Source: Chloropicon primus
Taxonomy: Eukaryota; Chlorophyta; Chloropicophyceae; Chloropicales; Chloropicaceae
Direction: 5' to 3'
Length of the DNA stretch: 64,000 nt
Assembly: GCA_023205875.1 (NCBI GenBank)
Contig: CP060770.1
Coordinates: forward strand, 415,966 to 479,965
Shown here: piece after piece, positions 8,004 through 19,023 of the stretch
How positions within the stretch are numbered: the stretch's first letter is position 1
How the letters are laid out: each line of letters begins with the position of its first letter
Position numbers and translations under genes: made by a program
Notes under the pieces: model-generated
What the model was told of the DNA's origin: nothing
Databases searched by the model: none
The model's input: only the letters and a program-made list of their open reading frames with translations

Positions 8004-10844
8004 TCAGCTTCTGATCCGAAGTCTTCTAGGGTTCGCGTGAGCAATCGCCCTGTAGATGTATTGGGTGAGGTCAAAGGAATGGGAGTTGTGCCGCGGGACC
8101 GCGTCGTCAAAGTAATGGTACTTTGTGCCCATCACGTCGGTGCCCGCACTCTCCTGGTAGGCCTCGAACCCATACAGGTCGACCCTCTCGCAGGCTTGCA
8201 TGAGGAAGAGGATGGCATAAAACCCGCTCATTGGCTTTTCGCCAGGAAAGGTTCCCAAGTTCAGTTGCGTGAAACGCTTCTTGAAGTCCCCGTACCGCCG
8301 GTAAGCCCAAACCACAAACAATGGATTGTAAGGCAGAACAGCTTTGTCGGGCCACTGCGACCGTAACGTCAAAAAGTTGTTCTTCCACCACTTCTCCTTG
8401 TTCAAGTTCGAGTCCTTGGTTTTCTGCAAGATACCCGCAATGTCGAACATCTCAAAGAGGACCAAAGTGGTATCCTTCTTCCTCCACCTCCACCTGTTTC
8501 CCCCAGGGGCCAGACCCTGCTTCCCCTCTCCACCCGAGTCAATCGTCTCCACCAAAGCTTTCACCCAAGCACTGTTCAGGCTCTCGTGCGTTGTCCGGAC
8601 ACCCGTGTAGACCTCAAAGCCAGCCGTGGGAGCTTGATTGAACCGATACACCATGGTGTGGTTGTCGATCTCCTCCCCGTGGGGGTTGTGCAGCAACGAA
8701 CCCGAGTTGCCGATGACCGCGCACGAATCCACCTTGGCCGACTTTGGGGACAAGTTCAAGTTCCTGAACAAGGCATTGTCGTTCTCGGGAAGCATATTGT
8801 ACATGTGCCGGTTCATCTCATAGTAATCGCCCTGAAAGGTGCGGTTTCTTGTCGTCCCTTGGGGCAATTCGATGTAACCCGTGGTCCCCGAGCCACCGTT
8901 GCCGTCGCCCTTGTCGCTATTCTCCTCGTCCCAAATGATGGTCTCCCTCCCCATCAGCAAGCTTCCGTTGTAGTTCAGGTTAATGCCTTTCATGACCTGT
9001 GAGGCCAAGGAAGGGGAGCCGAGCTCAAGCATGTCCCTCTCGCAAAACCGGCCCCCCCAAGTTTTCTCGCACCGGCAGCTGTTGCTCACCACGTCATCGC
9101 GCATTGTCCGAGTGTGCTCTGTGCACTGGAAGGGCGAGGAAGACTGAGAGGCACTAAGCCTGCACATCACTTCGTCGCACTTGCCATCATTCCCCCTCCT
9201 TTGCCCTGACAAGGCAGGGTGCTTCACTGGCTTTCCATCGTCCCTCACCCTCACCGGCGTCGTGGTGTTCACCAAATGGAGTGCGCCCAAAGCCATCAAG
9301 TAGCTCTTCTCCACCTCATGCTCCACCTTCTCTCCCGCAGTGAGCTCGGAATCGTCGAAGAAAGTTTGCCTGCACTTGGAGTGAAGCCCGCACCGAGGGA
9401 AGACGCCATAGATATCCACGTTCTCGCAAACTTGCAAGGCCATGGAGACGGCGTGGATCAAGCTACCAAGCTTCTCCGCCTTCACTCTCATGGCTTTCAC
9501 GTCAGTGAGCTTGCTCAGGACCAACCGTCTCGAGAACTCGTCGAACTGCTTCATGATGTGCAAGTCAAAAGCCCTGCTGAGCATCACGATGTTGGCCTCC
9601 GGATACAAGTACTTGAGCTGGACGTAATTGGACTGGCTTTGCGAAGCCCAGAGGACGACCGCCGCGGTATCAAGCCACCACCTTGCCACGTGTGGCACCC
9701 CCGAGCTCGCCATGTTGAGCAGTGCATTCGACCACTTGGCGTCCAAAAGCTGGTAAGTCACCTTCTTGCCCACATCGGCGGAATACTTTGAGCCGCTCGG
9801 AGCGTTATCAATCCTGAACACGGCGCTGTGCTTGTCAATCGTGGAGCCCAGCTTGCTTCCCAGCAAGGACCCAGACTTTCCAACGACAGCACACGTGGCG
9901 TGACGTGTCTGCCAGTCCTCCTGCGGGAGAACTCGGGCCAGCTCGGGCAAAATGGCATGACTCGAAAGACTTATGTCAGGCCCAGCCTCGTTCCCGCTGT
10001 CCTCGTCCCCGTCGCCTGCCGCCCGCCTCGCGGCTCCCATGGTGACCTCCAGGTTGAACGGCGGAATCAGCTGCCCGGTGTGCATCTGTATCCCGTAAGC
10101 TTGGTGGTTCGGGACAACCTCAAGCGCCGGCTCCGCGTTCACCAGCCCCTTGAGAAGATCCTCCGTGTACGAGAACACGACCCCGCTGTTGGTCTGTACT
10201 ATCGGTGCGACCTCCGCCTCTGATGCTGCTCCCTTCTCGCCATCCCCTGAGCAGATGCATGGCTGTACGGTGACTTCTAAGCCTGTCCCGCTTCCCACGG
10301 GGAGGAGGCACTTGAGTATGCCATCACTGACCCAGCGTGTCTCCCCGCAAGGGACGTCGCCGATCAATACATGCAGCTTCCTTCCTATCTGACGCTTGGA
10401 GTTGGTCAGAGCGCTAAACCCTCTCCCCCTAATGATTGCTGCTATCCCTCCTGCCCTTGGAGCAAACCTTGGCTCGATGCTGTGGACTGTGATCACCGGA
10501 AGATCAATGTTACGATACTCCTGTGTGGCATCAAACTCCACCTCCTTCCCTTCAAGGTCTCCATCATACCACAAGTCATCTGTCATTGAAGCTGCACTGG
10601 ATGCTTCCCTTGGATCCTCCTGGCCATCAGAGACCTTGCTGGACACGATGTCGATGTTCTCATCGTGCTGGCTTCCTCCCTGCCTGCCTTCCTCCACTTG
10701 CACGAGGTGCAGGAGTTCTGCCTTCCTATGACTGAGGTCGTGGAGGACACTGTGAGGCACACGAGATATCACTGTCAAAGTGTACACAAACAGAAGGACA
10801 GAAAGGACACCTTTGGGTCTCAGAATCTGCTGAAGCATTCTCAT
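8004..10844 (-). CDS. GT29 sialyltransferase-like protein with two GT29 domains, IPT and EGF-like modules
   Basis: A predicted type II membrane protein of 946 residues, starting MRMLQQILRP at the ATG at 10844, with a signal anchor at about 10-30. An IPT/TIG-like domain (about 116-228: ITVHSIEPRFAPRAGG...IIRGRGFS) follows. GT29 domain 1 covers about 317-527. It has an L-motif-like CAVVGKSGSLL...IDKHSAVFRIDNAP and an S-motif-like VCENVDIYGV with a later HEVEKSY. A Cys-rich EGF-like segment is at about 553-603 (SNSCRCEKTWGGRFC). GT29 domain 2 covers about 706-940 (SCAVIGNSGSLL...IDNHTMVYRFNQAP, then CERVDLYGFEAY and KYHYFDD). A Golgi location is inferred from topology. GT29-like proteins in plants and algae often lack proven sialyl transfer, so the substrate is unknown. 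Confidence 0.85.
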   Translation of the reverse strand: MRMLQQILRPKGVLSVLLFVYTLTVISRVPHSVLHDLSHRKAELLHLVQVEEGRQGGSQHDENIDIVSSKVSDGQEDPREASSAASMTDDLWYDGDLEGKEVEFDATQEYRNIDLPVITVHSIEPRFAPRAGGIAAIIRGRGFSALTNSKRQIGRKLHVLIGDVPCGETRWVSDGILKCLLPVGSGTGLEVTVQPCICSGDGEKGAASEAEVAPIVQTNSGVVFSYTEDLLKGLVNAEPALEVVPNHQAYGIQMHTGQLIPPFNLEVTMGAARRAAGDGDEDSGNEAGPDISLSSHAILPELARVLPQEDWQTRHATCAVVGKSGSLLGSKLGSTIDKHSAVFRIDNAPSGSKYSADVGKKVTYQLLDAKWSNALLNMASSGVPHVARWWLDTAAVVLWASQSQSNYVQLKYLYPEANIVMLSRAFDLHIMKQFDEFSRRLVLSKLTDVKAMRVKAEKLGSLIHAVSMALQVCENVDIYGVFPRCGLHSKCRQTFFDDSELTAGEKVEHEVEKSYLMALGALHLVNTTTPVRVRDDGKPVKHPALSGQRRGNDGKCDEVMCRLSASQSSSPFQCTEHTRTMRDDVVSNSCRCEKTWGGRFCERDMLELGSPSLASQVMKGINLNYNGSLLMGRETIIWDEENSDKGDGNGGSGTTGYIELPQGTTRNRTFQGDYYEMNRHMYNMLPENDNALFRNLNLSPKSAKVDSCAVIGNSGSLLHNPHGEEIDNHTMVYRFNQAPTAGFEVYTGVRTTHESLNSAWVKALVETIDSGGEGKQGLAPGGNRWRWRKKDTTLVLFEMFDIAGILQKTKDSNLNKEKWWKNNFLTLRSQWPDKAVLPYNPLFVVWAYRRYGDFKKRFTQLNLGTFPGEKPMSGFYAILFLMQACERVDLYGFEAYQESAGTDVMGTKYHYFDDAVPRHNSHSFDLTQYIYRAIAHANPRRLRIRS

Positions 10845-11464
10845 CACTTCACTTCACTTCACTTCACTCAACCCCTTCCCTTCCCCTTGTCCCTCAATCC
10901 ATCCAACAGGAAGGACAGGAGCAAAACCAGGTGCTTGGGTTTGGGCAAAAACTCAAAGAGTTGTCCCAAAGATTGAATCTTTGTGGAGTCTTGTGAGCAT
11001 AGGTCGGTCAATTCTGGTCGGGTTGTGCGAATCAACCAAGGTGGTGCCGGCCTTGGCACACAAGTGTGCGATGCCTCATGACTTTCTGGACCTGACCCTT
11101 CCACTCTTGTTGAAGCTATGCTTTTGCTTTTTGCTTGTTCTGGAAGAGAAGAGAAGAGAAAGAGAAGTTTTCCTCCTCCTGCCTGGGATGGAGGATGGAG
11201 GATGGAGGAAGGGAAGCCTAATGTCGGGTGCAGGTGGTGATGCATTGCCTTGCCCCGTGATCCACCTCTGTCCGTCCCTTTGCCCTTGGTCTAGGAATCA
11301 CGAGCGAGCTTCCCCTCAATCACACGTCACGTGGAGCCTTACGGAAGCGGGGACGGGGGAGGGCGAGCGCGTGCGGTGCCGGTAGGTGGGGACAGGACCA
11401 AGCCAAGGAGAAGAACTGTGTTACAATGCAGATCTCAAATGTAAAAAAATTTCTACGACAACGC
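10845..11464. other. Intergenic gap upstream of the GT29-like gene
   Basis: No gene is supported. A repeated CACTT run at about 10846-10867 lies directly 5' of the GT29-like start. A palindromic CACGTG (G-box core) sits at 11328-11333. TTACA at 11421-11425 is a minus-strand TGTAA, 40 bp after the stop of the CAS-like gene. The rest has no clear structure. Confidence 0.5.
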
Positions 11465-12177
11465 TTAGCTAAAGACAGGAAGCTTGTTTCTCTTCCAAGC
11501 ATCGAAGCCACCCCTAACGACGTAACAGGTAAGCTTGTGCTCCTGCGTCAGCATTTTCGCTATCGACTTTGCCCTCCCATCGTCGCTACTGTCGATCACA
11601 ATGACGGGCTGCTTCTTGTTGCCGTTGATTCTCTTCAAGTCCGCAATCACGGTGGAAGTGGCCTTGGACATCATCAGATCCTTGTCCTTGGAGAGCTTCA
11701 TGACGTCCGGCGTGAGCCAGTCTCTCGCGTACCCAACGTCGAGGTAGCTCCTGCTCAGTCTCCTCGGGAGGTCAGGACTTCCACCAAACTTCTCGTTGTC
11801 CATCCTGACGTCGACTAGAGAGGCCTTTCCTCCCGTCTTCTCGATCATTTGCAGGGCATCCAGGGCGTTCAAGTTGCCCTTGTAGCCCTTGTTGAGAGAA
11901 AGGACAAAGGACAGAAAGCCAGGAGAGTACCACGTCGCGCCCGCGAGAGCCAAAAACCTCTTCCAGTCCCCAGCGACCACGGTGTTATCGAGGAAGTTGT
12001 ACAAGCGGTTCAAGTCATTGACTCCCGAGTTCCACTCGTCTATAAAGTAATCGTAATAGTAGTCGCCCCAAGCGTTGCGGAAGTACGCCTCCAGCACCGG
12101 CGCCTGCTCCTTCCAGTAGGGCTGAACCACCGACGTGTTCACTGCGCTCACGGAGAAAGACAGACAGACAGACAGAC

Positions 12178-12209
<32 letters not shown>

Positions 12210-12626
12210 TCCGCACGAGGACGGGACAGGAGATTGTGCTTCCGGAACACTGCCTGGCTCTTGCCCCCTGGTCCTGCTCTTACCTTGGTTGAGTCCATCG
12301 CCGAGCGCGCCCTTGACCTGCGTGAGTCCGTCAGCCACCTCGGCCTTGATGTATTCCTGGTCAATGCTGTTGACGTAGTCCGTGACCTCAGGAGGAATAA
12401 GATCTTTGGCCTGGTCTGCGATTGCGTTCACGTCCACACTCTTCAGAGCCTCAATGGTGTCGGGGATAGCATCAGGGACAGGGATGTCCACGCCAGCGAT
12501 GTTCAACGCCCGAGTCACCACCACCTCTCCCCTCCTGGCCCTGCTTCCTCTGCACGCCCTCGACCTCATCTGTCCCTTACCCACCGCGCATCTCGACCTC
12601 TCGCACACCTTCGCTTGACTCTGCAT
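11465..12626 (-). CDS. CAS: CAS-like thylakoid calcium-sensing protein with inactive rhodanese domain, two exons
   Basis: Exons are 12626-12284 and 12141-11465, with donor CCAAG|GTAAG and acceptor GCGCAG|TG, giving 339 residues. The N-terminus (MQSQAKVCERSRCAVG...RSRACRGSRARRG) is basic and Ser-rich like a plastid transit peptide. A weakly hydrophobic stretch (RFLALAGATWYSPGFLSFVLSL) precedes NKGYKGNLNALDALQMI and then SLVDVRMDNEK, the start of a rhodanese fold. The order matches plant CAS, where a membrane segment leads into a rhodanese domain beginning near GYKG. The active-site loop reads VIDSSDDGRAKSIA and has no catalytic Cys, as in CAS. In plants and Chlamydomonas, CAS acts in calcium-linked photo-acclimation. 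The 142-bp intron carries GACA and GA microsatellites. Confidence 0.7.
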
Positions 12627-13116
12627 CCTTCAAAGAAGATTGATGTTGGTGACGATGCTGATGCTGATGCTGATGCTGATGAAGACAAAAACCTTTTGTC
12701 AAAAGAAACAACGAAGGTTTCGTTCCAGTTTCCCGTCCAGCAATAACGAATGAGGACGTTAACTCTTGTCTGAGCGTTACAACTCGCCGCCCCCTCGCCT
12801 CGAATCACGAATCCTCCCGTGACTCGCCACACAAAACTAGTCATGCAGTGAAGGAAACACAAAACAAAAAAGGGTATCAGTCTCGTTTGTTGTCCATCTT
12901 TCGTCATTCCTCACGATGTTGGTGTCATTCGAAAGAGGACGAGACGCTCTTTCCATCGGTATGCCTCACTTGCGTCTTCCTTCCCGTCCCTTGTCCCTGT
13001 TTGTGGACGAACGTACCTCAATCGTCGCCTTGTGGATGAAATCTTTGTCGGCGTTGATGAATGGATAACGAGTAGAAATCCCTTTTCAGTGAATCGACCA
13101 ATGAGAAGGCGAGCAG
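12627..13116. other. Upstream region of the CAS-like gene
   Basis: No gene is supported. A (GATGCT)n run lies at 12653-12681, and a TTCGAAAGAG-type element at 12921-12946 is oriented toward the CAS-like gene. The minisatellite begins just to the right. Confidence 0.45.
12921..12946 (+). promoter_or_regulatory. TTCGAAAGAG-type element upstream of the CAS-like gene
   Basis: Reads GGTGTCATTCGAAAGAGGAC then GAGACG, about 300 bp upstream of the minus-strand CAS-like start. Its right-hand GAGACG tail points away from the gene, as in the other copies. Confidence 0.5.
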
Positions 13117-13810
13117 CAGAGCAGCAGCAGGGAGGGGACAGATGATGGTAGGGAGATGGAGGCTCCGGCATCAGCAATAGGATCAACAATAGGATCAGCA
13201 TCAGCACCTTGACTAGAAGCAAGACCAGCACCTTGGGCAGCAGCAGCAGGGAGGGGACAGATGATGGTAGGGAGATGGAGGACTCCGGCATCAGCAATAG
13301 GATCAACAATAGGATCAGCATCAGCACCTTGACTAGAAGCAAGACCAGCACCTTGGGCAGCAGCAGCAGGGAGGGGACAGATGATGGTAGGGAGATGGAG
13401 GCTCCGGCATCAGCAATAGGATCAACACTGGGATCAGCATCAGCACCTTGACTAGAAGCAAGACCAGCACCTTGGGCAGCAGCAGCAGGGAGGGGACAGG
13501 TGATGGTAGGGAGATGGAGGCTCCGGCATCAGCAATAGGATCAACACTGGGATCAGCATCAGCACCTTGACTAGAAGCAAGACCAGCACCTTGGGCAGCA
13601 GCAGCAGGGAGGGGATAGATGATGGTAGGGAGATGGAGGCTCCGGCATCAGCAATAGGATCAACACTGGGATCAGCATCAGCACCTTGACTAGAAGCAAG
13701 ACCAGCACCTTGGGCAGCAGCAGCAGGGAGGGGACAGATGATGGTAGGGAGATGGAGGACTCCGGCATCAGCAATAGGATCAACACGGGGATCAGCACCT
13801 TGGGACAATG
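13117..13810. repeat. Minisatellite, about six copies of a ~119-bp unit
   Basis: Each unit contains AGGGAGGGGACAGATGATGG, a GCTCCGGCATCAGCAATAGG block, GATCAGCATCAGCACC and AGAAGCAAGACCAGCACC. Successive units start at roughly 13128, 13248, 13368, 13487, 13604 and 13724. The units differ by single bases, for example AACAATAGG against AACACTGGG. Frames on both strands are open for stretches, but the proteins are the same low-complexity motif repeated and end at random, so I do not call a gene. Confidence 0.9.
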
Positions 13811-14086
13811 GTAGATGGTAGGATGGACTCCAGCAGCAGGAGCAGCAGCACGATTTGCACGTTGGCCAGCAGGCAGGCAAGGCAGGGCCAAGGCCCACTC
13901 GTATTATAAGGCAGCAGCAGAGCAGCAGCCAGCAGCATTATTGTTATTGTTTCTTCTTATGATTTGGTTGGATTGATTCTCATCATCGCACGAGACAAAG
14001 ACTCCTCTCCTCGTCACCTATTCCTGTTCTGGTTCTTCGAACAAGAAGAAAACGTGCTCTTGCTCTTGCTCTTGCTCTCCTCCTTA

Positions 14087-16150
14087 CTACTTGACAACGG
14101 GCTTGCCGTTGATGGAGGACTTCTCCAGGTTGATCTGGACCTCCACCACGCTCATCTTCTTCGTCTTTGGATCGCCGCGTAGTCCCGTGATGTGCCTGAC
14201 CTTGCGAGGCATGCCTTGGGCCGCCCCGACCTTGGTCTGCGTGTCCGAGTCCCTGGACAGGTACACCTGGGTCTCGACCTCCCTCCTGAAGTGGCTCTTG
14301 TCGGTCTGCCCGCTGTGGGTCTTCTTCTGCCTTAGGTTGGCCATCTGCAGGCCCCGTTTCCGCAAGTCCCACTCGTTCCAGCAGTAGTTTGGATCCACAA
14401 ACTTCTCCACGTAATGCGTGGGCGTCTGCGTGCCGTACTCCTTGCTCTTCTCGCTCGCGTTGACCAACTGGCACACAAAGTCCACAGTCGCCCTGTCCGG
14501 GCTCAGCTTGAGCAGACTAATCAGCTGAGGCAGGCGGGTGACGCACTCCAGGGTCACCTGAGCCGTGTACCTCCCTGGGGTCTTGAGGAACTTGGTCCTG
14601 TACTTCTTCGAGGCGAAGGCGAACCACCTGTCCTGGGGGCTCTTCGTGCCGGCTGAGGCCCCGTCCCCCTCCGCGCCAGGGCTCGCCGCCTTGGCGCTCG
14701 TGCTCGAGTAGCTTGGCTCCAGGATGCAAACGCCACATCTGGCCAGGCCCCTCCTCAGGATCTTGTCCTCCACGATGCTCACCGGGCAGTAACCGCCGTA
14801 CTCGAAAACGTCGTACTCCCTCTCGTCGGCTGCCTCCTTTCCTTCCTCCTGGGGAGCCTTGGTCAGAGGCGAGGGCCAGGCCTGCATCACGTCCTTGACA
14901 ACCTCGTCCTTCTCAATGGACTCCAAGTCGTTGTCACCCTCCTCGTCCAGGTCCAGGAGGTCGTGGTCCTCCATACCTCCGGAGGCCTCGGCTTGCCTGA
15001 GCCTCCTGATGAAGGGGGGCTGCATGAACACCGCCAAGTCGCTCTCGGTCACTCCGCTGTCGTCCGAAAGCAACGTCCTCATGAAGGAGGACTCCTTGAT
15101 CGCTTCCTCCCTGAAGCCCAAGTCCAGGCCTTCGAAGTAGAGCCTGCCAATCGAGTCGAACAGGGGATACACCGTGTCCTTGGAGACGGCGTGCTTCCCC
15201 TCCACCATCGTCTTGAGCTGAGCCAGAAGCATGCTGATCCTGTCGCTGTTCTCCGCGGAATCCACGCCGAGCGAGTTCCACTCCAGGCCCTGCTCCAGGC
15301 AGATGCACATGCTTTGCTCCGCGAGGGAAACCAAGTCGGAGACCTTCTCCTTCTCCGAGGACTCCACTTTCTCGAGCTTCTTCCACTTCCTTCTCGCGTT
15401 CGCGGCAATCAGGCTCAGGTGCTTGAGCAGCACCACCACGTGCCAGGCTCCCTTCTGGGAAGCCAGCAGGGTCTTCTTCGAAGGGGAAAGGCTCCTCAGG
15501 CTATCCATGAACGTAGCGCTCTTGCCAGTGAACGAGTTGAAGCACAAGATGCCAACAACAAGCCTGCAAAGCTCTCCCAGCTGCTTCACCTTGTTGTCGT
15601 AAATGTCCAAGCAGAATGATCTCACGCTGTAGAGCGGGAACACGGACTCCAAAGCGGACCTCACCTCGTTGCGGATCTTTTGCTCCAGCTCGCTCTGCCT
15701 CTCCTCCCTCTCGATCCTGTCCTTGTAACTGAACTCCAAGCCGCGCTCGGACCAGTTGTACAAGTCCGCTGCCTCGATGGTGAAGTCCACCATGAGGTCG
15801 TACACTTTGGCGCACACTGCATTGGACGCCAAGGTATCTTGAGCATTCAGCTTGGTCTTGGTGATCTCCTCCTGCAACGTGAATATCTTCTCCACCCTCC
15901 ACTTCCTCTTCCCAGCGAGCAAGTCCCTACGTTCCCTCTTCTTCTCCCAATAAGCAATCTGCAGGGCCACAGTCTCCAGCATGCAGTCAGACTCTGATGG
16001 AGCTGCTGCTTCTTGTCCGCCCTCCGCGTTAGGTGCGCACCCCAACGCCGCTTGAATACGCTGGCACACCGCCTGGGACATCTCGTCCAGGCTCGACGGA
16101 CCTGAACCAAACACCAACACCAACACCAACACCAACACCAACACCAACCA

Positions 16151-16181
<31 letters not shown>

Positions 16182-16628
16182 GGGTCAGCAATCAATGGAA
16201 ATGGATCAATGCATGCATGCACCAATGAATGCATGAAGCTGGCTTGCCCCCGTTGCTGCTTCAAGAGCAAGGCCCAACCCCGAGAGAGGGAAGCCCAAGT
16301 GGCCGCGTACCACCAGGACAGGCACAAGTGTGTGTGTGTGTAGGAGGGAGGGAGGAGGGTGAATGATTGAGAGGAGCTTACCTGGAAGACCGTGTGCTCT
16401 CTTGAGGTGGAGAGTAATCGTAAGAAAGGCACAGAATGCTTCACTGGGTGACAGGAATATGTCTTGGAGCATTGTGGGTTCCAAGAGGCAAGCAGAGCTA
16501 CCAAACTTTCCACTGGAGGAAGTCGTCTCCTTGGACTTGGACTTTTGCTTGTCCCTGGCCTCATCCTGCATCTCACGGCTCCGCCTCACGGCCTCGCTCA
16601 CCGTGTAAAGGATCTCGTCCGTGTCCAT
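14087..16628 (-). CDS. CFAP206: CFAP206 cilia/flagella-associated protein, two exons
   Basis: Known homologues (FAP206) dock radial spoke 2 and dynein c on the axoneme. Exons are 16628-16382 and 16101-14087, giving 753 residues. The donor is CCAG|GTAAGC and the acceptor TTCAG|GTCCG, and joining yields LPGPSSLDEMSQ. Family features include N-terminal helices, the central FSYKDRIEREERQ region, and the C-terminal part with FVDPNYCWNEWDLRKRGLQM followed by KKTHSGQTDKSHFRREVETQ. The acidic insert around LLDLDEEGDNDLESIEKDE is probably a loop and helps explain why it is longer than the ~620-residue animal protein. The 280-bp intron contains (AACACC)n and (GA)n tracts. A gene starting at 16576 in the second frame would read through intron sequence. 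Confidence 0.88.
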
Positions 16629-17314
16629 GGCTTCAAACGTTTCCTACAACCCAAACTTTCGAGTCTCTATCCTCACAACCGAGACACCTTGGACCGAAAT
16701 CCGTCGTGTGATGACTCTATCGAAAGCCCGTCACTTGCCGCTTCCAATGACACCAACCTCACGCTCTCTGCTTCACCGAAGCGTCGTTCAGACCCACTCA
16801 AAGTTGTCCGCCTTTGAAAAACCTGGCCACACCTTGAGAGGAACTTGTCCATGGGATGAGCGCCCCAAACTGACTTTGACTCACCTCTTGTACTTTCTCC
16901 CCACGAAGTTACCTCTTCTGTAGTTTTACCACGTGGGACCAACTTCTTGGAAAGAACGTGGGGGAGGGAGCGTCGCCCTGCATTTTGCAAATTTTCGAAC
17001 GTTGACTCCTTCCTGTTTTCTCCGCACGACGTTTGGCTCCATGTGCAGGAAGAACTCCACCTTTGACGTTTCTCGTCGAATGCTTCCTTTTCATGTTCTC
17101 CGAGGGAGGAGAACGCCCCAAGCGAGGTGAGCAAGCCCAGGAACGAAACTTTCTGGCATCAGACACTGCGCCAGGAGCAAGGAGACCAGTTTAGTTCCTT
17201 GACCACATTATCGACTAAACAGTGTGCTTCAATCCTTTCCTCAGGCAATAAAACTGCAAAGGGCCCTGAACTTTTTGTCCTGTTCTGTTCTGTTGTTTTG
17301 ACAAAGCACAACCC
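16629..17314. other. Bidirectional promoter region
   Basis: The 0.7 kb between the divergent starts of CFAP206 and the nucleotidyltransferase-fold gene has no supported ORF. I see no TATA box and no clear repeat. Short frames in it have no family similarity. Confidence 0.5.
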
Positions 17315-19023
17315 ATGGGGAAGGGTACTTCAGGGGCAAGCTCCAACCAAACGAGCTCCGCAAAGGTGGCTCTCATTCTCGTCGGAAGGTGAGTTCGTAC
17401 GATGATGAAAGGAATGGAGTGAACAAAAACATAAAATTTTGCCCCCCCAAAAAACGACGTGACGTCCGTCCACACTCTTCTTCTTCTTCTTCTTCTTCTT
17501 CTTCTTCTTCAGAGGACTGACTCGGTTTCGTTTGCTTCCTTGAATGGGACTCGTCCAATTAACTTTGAACCTTTTCACTTGAATTGTCTTGCAGTTCTTT
17601 CGGCAATGTGTTTGCGGATGATGTGTACAACCACGGGGACTACAAGTTCCTTATCACTTCGAACGACGGTGAGAAGCGCCACGTGACGACTATGTTGATA
17701 GGATTGGGTGGTATACCTGTGATAGACTACTGGTTACTCACTGCCCAGCAGAGCAAAAGGTTGCAGCCTTTGGATGACAACTTGTACATTGTCGCAAACA
17801 AGGACAACATCGATGAGTTTGAGGCTTGGGCAAACGATAAGTACAAGAAGAGGTTGTGGTGCAACGAGGCGACCAAGTTCGATAGGGAGTATCTGAACAC
17901 GTTGCAGGACGTTGCCGCTTTGGTCAAGTCCAAGGGTCTGGACAAGGACTTCACGCACTTGTGCATCATTGATGGCAATTGTTGCTTCTCGCCAGACTTT
18001 AACTTGACTAGGATCATCGAGCACAGTTTTATTAGGGACACCGACGCTATCACGACGTTCAAGATGCCCAAGCCTTCCAGTATCGCTGGAAAGTTGACGA
18101 ACAACACCGACAAGGTCGTCGTTCATGTGGACCCTAACGCTAACAGCAACCCAGAAGTCTTCGCAATCGACGAGGCCGTGAGCCCAAGCGATGCAGGAAA
18201 CATCCCAGAGGACTCTTACTTGATGGGCAACGTGTATTACGTTCACGCCAACAGCGTGTCTGCTTTGGTGGAGGCCGCCAACGACAAGGAGAACGTTTCC
18301 ATCAGCGCGAGGTTTGCTGCGGGCAGCATGGTGGACTTTTTCAGGAAGAGGCTCAAGGAGGGTCACAAGGTTTACGCCCACGAGTGCAAGCACGTCCTTT
18401 GCCTGAACACGTTGAACCAGTTCAAGTTCGCGGACTCTTTCTTCAAGTTCTATGCCTCTCAGGTGAGGAAGGCCATTGAGGACCAGAAGCAGAAGCACAA
18501 CGACACGAACATGGCGGAGAACTTCAAGACCGAGTTCAGCGCAACGGAGAGGAAGAAGAAGGAGATGTACGAAAAATACGAAAAGAAGCTGTCGCAGACG
18601 AACCACATCATTCCCGTCTACGTCGTGAAGCAGGAGCTTGCGAGGTCGACCTTGGACACAGATCAGATCATGTCGGAATTCGAGAGCCATTATGCGACAA
18701 TCTCTCAGAACCAGCGCAACGTGACCCTCACGAAAGGAAAGAGCGGCGCCATGCAGGTGCAGCCTCAGGAGAAGAAGTACACGCTGCCGCAACGATTTTG
18801 TGACACGAGCACGTGGAAGCATCAGCCAGTGAAGCAGCATTCGGTGTTCACGACCACGAACTCGACTTATGGCCTCAAGGCCCCCTCACCGCAGACAATG
18901 CCAGGCCTCTTTGCTGGAATTAATGGATCCTTCACCACCCACTTCCCGGGCCTGTACAAGTCCTCCGGATTTAACACGGCGAAGACGACGTCCAAGGTGC
19001 ACAAGTCTTTGGACGACTTTTGA
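17315..19023 (+). CDS. Degenerate sugar-nucleotidyltransferase-fold protein, two exons
   Basis: Exons are 17315-17388 and 17595-19023 (donor GGAAG|GTGAGT, acceptor TTGCAG|TTC), 500 residues. The first exon starts MGKGTSGASSNQTSSAKVAL and supplies the first beta strand, which the second exon alone lacks. About residues 16-190 resemble a pyrophosphorylase-type Rossmann domain: VALILVGSSFGN in place of the GxGTRL loop, GIPVIDYWLL, DNLYIVANKDNIDEFEAWA, DVAALVKSKG and LCIIDGNCCFSPDF. The activating GxGxR loop is missing, so catalysis is doubtful. A Lys/Glu-rich helical region (about 300-350) and a Pro/Ser-rich tail follow. The 206-bp intron has a (CTT)n tract next to the acceptor. TGTAA lies at 19054-19058. 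The biological role is unknown. Confidence 0.72.

Noticed and set aside
10981-11060. Possible tRNA T-arm-like GGTTGTGCGAATCAACC
   Set aside because: The loop does not match TTCRANNC and no matching acceptor, D or anticodon arms can be drawn.
13452-13898. ORF of 148 codons in the minisatellite
   Set aside because: It consists of repeated low-complexity units and ends at random. There is no start context and no family similarity.
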